NCBI GenBank assembly: GCA_041908165.1 | Contig: JAYRFV010000184.1 | Coordinates: 1-64,000 of the forward strand | Direction: 5' to 3' | From: JACQZU01 sp041908165 | Lineage (GTDB): Bacteria; Acidobacteriota; Holophagae; Holophagales; Holophagaceae | Length of the DNA: 64,000 nt | Notes under the pieces: model-generated | What the model was told of the DNA's origin: nothing | Database searches by the model: none | The model's input: only the letters and a program-made list of their open reading frames with translations | Shown here: positions 60,900 to 64,000 of the stretch, piece after piece | Numbering within the stretch: position 1 is the first letter of the stretch | How the letters are laid out: every line of letters starts with the position of its first letter | Program-made: the position numbers and the translations under genes

Positions 60900-61463
60900 A
60901 TGGGCGTCCTCGTCAAGAAGGTGGAGCTGAGCTGGCTGGACCGGACCTACTTCTGGCCGGTGGCGAAGGGCATGGCGATCACCCTCGGCCATTTCCTGCG
61001 CCAGATCGCCACGCCCACCGCCAAGCGCTACACCGTGCAGTACCCGGACATGAAGCGAACCATGCCGCCGGGCTACCGCGGCCTCCACGAGCTGAAGCGG
61101 TTCGAGGACGGGGCCGTCAAGTGCGTGGCCTGCTTCATGTGCGCCGAGGCCTGCCCGGCCCGCTGCATCACCATCGAGGCCGAGGAGTTCGGCGACCTCA
61201 ACTTCACCCAGGGCTACGAGGAGAAGCGGCCGCGCGCCTTCAGCATCGACATGCTGCGCTGCATCTACTGCGGGATGTGCGAGGAGGCCTGTCCCAAGGA
61301 CGCCATCTGGCTGCGCGACACCTACGAGGTCGCCGGCTATTCGCGGGTCTCCCTGAACTACGGGAAGTGGGACCTCCTGAACACCTACGCGGCCAGGGAC
61401 GGCAAGCCCGCCCTCTCCCAGGACCCCACCCCCGCGACGCCGCGCCGCGTCGTCGAGCGGTAG
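60900..61463 (+). CDS. nuoI: NADH-quinone oxidoreductase subunit I (NuoI)
   Basis: A 187-residue ferredoxin-like subunit that passes electrons through two [4Fe-4S] clusters (N6a, N6b) towards quinone. Both cluster motifs are complete: CVACFMCAEACPA and CIYCGMCEEACPK. The N-terminal part carries a short amphipathic helix (AITLGHFLRQIATP) and the conserved PPGYRGLHEL. The ATG at 60900 is preferred to GTG 60894 because GAGGGAG stands at the right distance. A Pro/Arg-rich tail of about 15 residues (TPATPRRVVER) extends beyond the usual length. It is tightly packed with nuoH and nuoJ. Confidence 0.95.
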   Translation: MGVLVKKVELSWLDRTYFWPVAKGMAITLGHFLRQIATPTAKRYTVQYPDMKRTMPPGYRGLHELKRFEDGAVKCVACFMCAEACPARCITIEAEEFGDLNFTQGYEEKRPRAFSIDMLRCIYCGMCEEACPKDAIWLRDTYEVAGYSRVSLNYGKWDLLNTYAARDGKPALSQDPTPATPRRVVER

Positions 61464-61474
61464 GAGGGCGCCCC

Positions 61475-61966
61475 GTGTTCCTCGTCTTCGCGCTCGTCAC
61501 CCTGCTCGGCGCGCTCGCCATGTTCAGGCAGCGCAACGTGATCGTCGCCGGGCTCTGCCTGGTGCTCACCTTCTTCGGCGTGGCCGGCCTGTTCGTGCTG
61601 CTCTCCAACCCGGTCGCGGCGGCCCTGCAGGTGGTCGTCTACAGCGGCGCCATCATGGTCCTCGTGCTGTTCGTGATCATGCTGCTCAACAGCCACGAGG
61701 AGGAGGCCCCCAGCACCTCCCGGCCGGTGCAGGCCTGGGCCGGCGCGCTGCTGGCCGCCGCCCTCGGCGCCGGCGCCGTCAAGCTGGTGTCGGGCTCGGC
61801 GGTCCTCGCCGACCTGGACCGCCACGCCGGCCCGGTGGCCGCCATGAACCTGCAGCGCCTCGGCGACCAGATCTTCGCCCGCCACCTGGTGGCCTTCGAG
61901 GTGGTCGGGCTGGTCCTGCTGGTCGCCATGATCGGCGCCGTCACCATCGCCAAGCGGAAGCTGTAG
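61475..61966 (+). CDS. nuoJ: NADH-quinone oxidoreductase subunit J (NuoJ)
   Basis: A 163-residue membrane subunit with four to five TM segments (MFLVFALVTLLGALAMF, IVAGLCLVLTFFGVAGLFVL, VAALQVVVYSGAIMVLVLFV, ALLAAALGAGAVKLV, VGLVLLVAMIGAVTIAKRK). The conserved VYSGAIMVLVLFVIMLLN segment contains the pi-bulge helix that couples quinone chemistry to proton pumping. The start is GTG 61475 behind TAGGAGGG, 11 bp after nuoI. The 133-bp gap to nuoK is exceptionally long for this operon and holds an imperfect inverted repeat. Confidence 0.94.
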   Translation: MFLVFALVTLLGALAMFRQRNVIVAGLCLVLTFFGVAGLFVLLSNPVAAALQVVVYSGAIMVLVLFVIMLLNSHEEEAPSTSRPVQAWAGALLAAALGAGAVKLVSGSAVLADLDRHAGPVAAMNLQRLGDQIFARHLVAFEVVGLVLLVAMIGAVTIAKRKL

Positions 61967-61984
61967 AAATGAAAAAGCCATTCA

Positions 61985-62062
61985 ACACAGAGGCACAGAG
62001 GCACAGAGAAATACCGCCCCCCGGAGGCTTCTTCTCCCCTTTGTGCCCCTGTGCCCCTGTGT
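61985..62062. repeat. Imperfect inverted repeat inside the nuo operon
   Basis: A 24-nt arm at 61985-62008 (ACACAG AGGCACAGAG GCACAGAG) pairs with 62039-62062 (three mismatches), loop of 30 nt. Each arm is itself built from a CACAGAGG-type repeat. Similar CACAGAGGCACAGAGG elements are known as dispersed intergenic repeats in several bacterial groups. Here it lies between nuoJ and nuoK and may be an RNA-processing or attenuation site. Confidence 0.6.
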
Positions 62063-62099
62063 CGGAAATCCCCTCGAGCCCTTCTCTAAGGAACGCCCG

Positions 62100-62429
62100 A
62101 TGAGCACCGCCCAGGTCCTCCACCAAGGCAGCCTGCAGGCCTACGTGCTGGTTGCACTCCTGCTGTTCGTGATCGGCCTGGCGACGGTGCTGCTGCGGCG
62201 CACCCTGCTCATGCAGTTCATGGGGATCGAACTCATGCTCAACGCCGCCAACGTCGCCCTGTTGGCGTTCGCCCGCTACCGCGGCGGGGACGTCCAGGGC
62301 ACGGTGTTCTACCTGTTCATCATCGGGGTGGCCGCCTGCGAGGCCGCCATCGGCCTGGCCCTCGTGGTGACCCTGCACCGGCTGCGCGGGAGCACCGACT
62401 CCGATCGCGCCGACCTGCTGAAACAGTGA
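62100..62429 (+). CDS. nuoK: NADH-quinone oxidoreductase subunit K (NuoK)
   Basis: A 109-residue subunit with three TM segments. The two proton-path glutamates are present in MQFMGIELMLNAANVALLAF (TM2) and IIGVAACEAAIGLALVVTL (TM3). The protein starts MSTAQVLHQGSLQAYVLVAL, slightly longer at the N terminus than E. coli NuoK (100 aa). AAGGA precedes the ATG at 62100. It is separated from nuoJ by the repeat-bearing gap and from nuoL by 7 bp. Confidence 0.95.
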   Translation: MSTAQVLHQGSLQAYVLVALLLFVIGLATVLLRRTLLMQFMGIELMLNAANVALLAFARYRGGDVQGTVFYLFIIGVAACEAAIGLALVVTLHRLRGSTDSDRADLLKQ

Positions 62430-62436
62430 GGATCCG

Positions 62437-64000
62437 ATGAACACCGCCTGGCTCATCCCGGTCCTGCCCCTCCTCGGCTTCCTGGTCAGCGGCCTCGCCG
62501 GCCGCCGGCTCGGGAAGGTGCCCACGGCCTTCGTGTCGGTCGGCGTGGTGGCCGCCTCCTTCGCCTTCGCCGTCGCCGCCTTCCTCGCCATGAAGGCCGC
62601 CCCCGGCCAGCGCCTCGACCTCGTCTACGGCACCTGGATGTCCGTGGGCGCAGCCGGGGCCCCCGGCTCCCTGTCGGTGCCCTTCGGCTTCACCATCGAC
62701 CCGCTGTCGGGAACGATGATGCTGGTGGTGTCCGGCATCGGCGCGCTCATCCACCTCTACTCCGTGGGCTACATGTGGGAGGACGAGGGCTTCGCCCGCT
62801 TCTTCAGCTACCTGAACCTGTTCGTGTTCTTCATGCTCACGCTGGTCATGGGCTCGAACCTGCCGATGATCTTCATCGGCTGGGAAGGGGTGGGCCTCTG
62901 CTCCTACCTGCTGATCGGCTACTTCTTCGAGACCGACTACGCCCCCGCGGCCGGGCTGAAGGCCTTCCTGACCAACCGCATCGGCGACCTCGGCATGGTG
63001 GTCGGCATGATGGCGCTGTTCGCCCAGTTCGGCACCCTCACCATCGGCGACCTGCTGACCCAGGCGGGCCACCTGGCCCCCGAAGTGGGCTTCGGCATCC
63101 TCACCTTCGCGACCCTGATGCTGTTCGTCGGGGCCACCGGCAAGAGCGCCCAGATCCCGCTCTACGTCTGGCTGCCGGACGCCATGGCCGGCCCGACCCC
63201 GGTCAGCGCCCTGATCCACGCCGCCACCATGGTCACCAGCGGCATCTACCTGCTGTGCCGGCTGGCCCCGCTGTTCACCCTGGCGCCCATCACCATGAAC
63301 GTGGTGGCCTGGGTCGGCGCCGCCACCGCCCTGTTCGCCGCCACCATCGGCCTGGTCCAGCGGGACATCAAGAAGGTGCTGGCCTACTCCACGGTCAGCC
63401 AGCTGGGATACATGTTCCTCGGCCTCGGCGCCTCCGGCTTCGCCGCCGGCTTCTTCCACGTGTTCACCCACGCCTGGTTCAAGGCCCTGCTGTTCCTCGG
63501 CGCCGGCAGCGTGATCCACGCCATGCACCACGAGCAGGACCTGTTCCGCATGGGCGGCCTCAAGGCCAAGCTGCCGGTCACCTTCTGGACCATGCTGATC
63601 GCCACCCTGGCGATCATGGGCCTGCCGCCCTTCTCCGGCTTCTTCAGCAAGGACGAGATCCTCTACCTGGCCTTCCTCAAGAGCCCCTGGCTGTGGGGCA
63701 TCGGGGTGGTCGGCGCCTGCTGCACGGCCTTCTACATGTGGCGGCTGATGGCCCTGGCCTTCTGGGGCGAACCCCGCGACCACCACGCCTTCGACCACGC
63801 CCACGAGAGCCCCTGGCAGATGACCGCCCCGCTGGCGGTGCTGGCGGTGGGCTCGGCCCTGGCCGGCTTCCTCGGCGTGCCGGAGGCCTTCGGCGGGCAC
63901 TTCGCCATCGGCCGGTTCCTTGAGCCGGCGCTCACCTTCGGCCAGGCCCATGCCGGCCACGGCGGCCACCACGCCGGCCCGGCGGTGCTGCTGGCGGTGA
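62437..64000 (+). CDS. nuoL: NADH-quinone oxidoreductase subunit L (NuoL), C-terminal end beyond window
   Basis: The first 521 residues of the large antiporter-like proton-pumping subunit; the reading frame is open to the window edge. Conserved motifs are GSNLPMIFIGWEGVGLCSYL, GATGKSAQIPLYVWLPDAM, AGPTPVSALIHAATMVTSG, IGLVQRDIKKVLAYSTVSQL and FKALLFLGAGSVIHAMHHEQ, with the channel Glu, Lys and His residues in place. GAGGA lies before the ATG at 62437. The missing part should hold the lateral helix and further TM segments. The downstream nuoM and nuoN genes are expected after the edge. Confidence 0.95.
   Translation, partial: MNTAWLIPVLPLLGFLVSGLAGRRLGKVPTAFVSVGVVAASFAFAVAAFLAMKAAPGQRLDLVYGTWMSVGAAGAPGSLSVPFGFTIDPLSGTMMLVVSGIGALIHLYSVGYMWEDEGFARFFSYLNLFVFFMLTLVMGSNLPMIFIGWEGVGLCSYLLIGYFFETDYAPAAGLKAFLTNRIGDLGMVVGMMALFAQFGTLTIGDLLTQAGHLAPEVGFGILTFATLMLFVGATGKSAQIPLYVWLPDAMAGPTPVSALIHAATMVTSGIYLLCRLAPLFTLAPITMNVVAWVGAATALFAATIGLVQRDIKKVLAYSTVSQLGYMFLGLGASGFAAGFFHVFTHAWFKALLFLGAGSVIHAMHHEQDLFRMGGLKAKLPVTFWTMLIATLAIMGLPPFSGFFSKDEILYLAFLKSPWLWGIGVVGACCTAFYMWRLMALAFWGEPRDHHAFDHAHESPWQMTAPLAVLAVGSALAGFLGVPEAFGGHFAIGRFLEPALTFGQAHAGHGGHHAGPAVLLAV

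Overview
The window is a 64 kb stretch of a high-GC (about 70 %) Gram-negative chromosome. It has dense genes, short intergenic gaps and many 4-bp start/stop overlaps. A diderm envelope is implied by a LapA/LapB-type protein, SurA-like periplasmic isomerases, lipoproteins and a CBM9/DUF5916 outer-membrane barrel. Together with a Lon-FHA protein, a caspase-like protein, a Ser/Thr kinase, an MglA-like GTPase, a heme-type chemoreceptor and complex I, this looks most like an Acidobacteriota of the Holophagae/Geothrix type. That assignment is inferred from gene content; no rRNA or other phylogenetic marker was tested. I saw no rRNA, tRNA, CRISPR array, transposase or phage gene.

Layout. 1-1.8 kb: amidohydrolase (cut by the window edge) and an FAH-family hydrolase. 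1.9-3.5 kb: chemoreceptor with a c-type heme motif. 3.5-9.7 kb: biotin genes bioD-bioA and bioF, interleaved with a penicillin acylase-family hydrolase and a TPR protein. 9.9-14.7 kb: BI-1 family membrane protein, two parvulin-type isomerases overlapping an S4 protein, an OB-HD nuclease-like protein, and a small protein behind a sigma54-like promoter. 14.7-15.05 kb: a palindromic non-coding repeat element. 15-20.7 kb: LapA-LapB fusion, family-4 uracil-DNA glycosylase, an ECF sigma/putative anti-sigma pair, and an XPB-N-terminal/WYL-like protein. 20.9-29.3 kb: two paralogous modules, each a large secreted protein ending in a dockerin-like domain (a BNR-repeat protein; a subtilisin) followed 9-11 bp later by a small lipoprotein with a cohesin-like pattern. 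29.4-35 kb: XPB-type helicase, secreted PAAR protein, STAS protein, PgpA and a frameshifted gene. 35-44 kb: ABC permease/ATPase behind a Ser/Thr kinase, RimO, FHA-GAF-adenylate cyclase and a CBM9/DUF5916 protein. 44-52.9 kb: FHA-FHA-TM-Lon protein, a periplasmic caspase-like protein, a cysteine-containing secreted protein and, on the other strand, a chagasin-type inhibitor. 53.3-57.7 kb: RDD and FHA-RDD proteins, MglA-like GTPase and a thioredoxin-like protein. 57.9-64 kb: gltX, a small ORF and nuoHIJK with the start of nuoL.

Two ideas stand out. First, the dockerin/lipoprotein modules could form a non-cellulosomal cohesin-dockerin system that tethers a protease and a BNR-repeat protein to the outer membrane. 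Second, the FHA-Lon/caspase cluster joins a cytoplasmic phosphothreonine reader to two proteases predicted to face the periplasm. A Ser/Thr kinase and a cysteine-protease inhibitor are encoded nearby. Both functional links are inferences from domain patterns and gene order.
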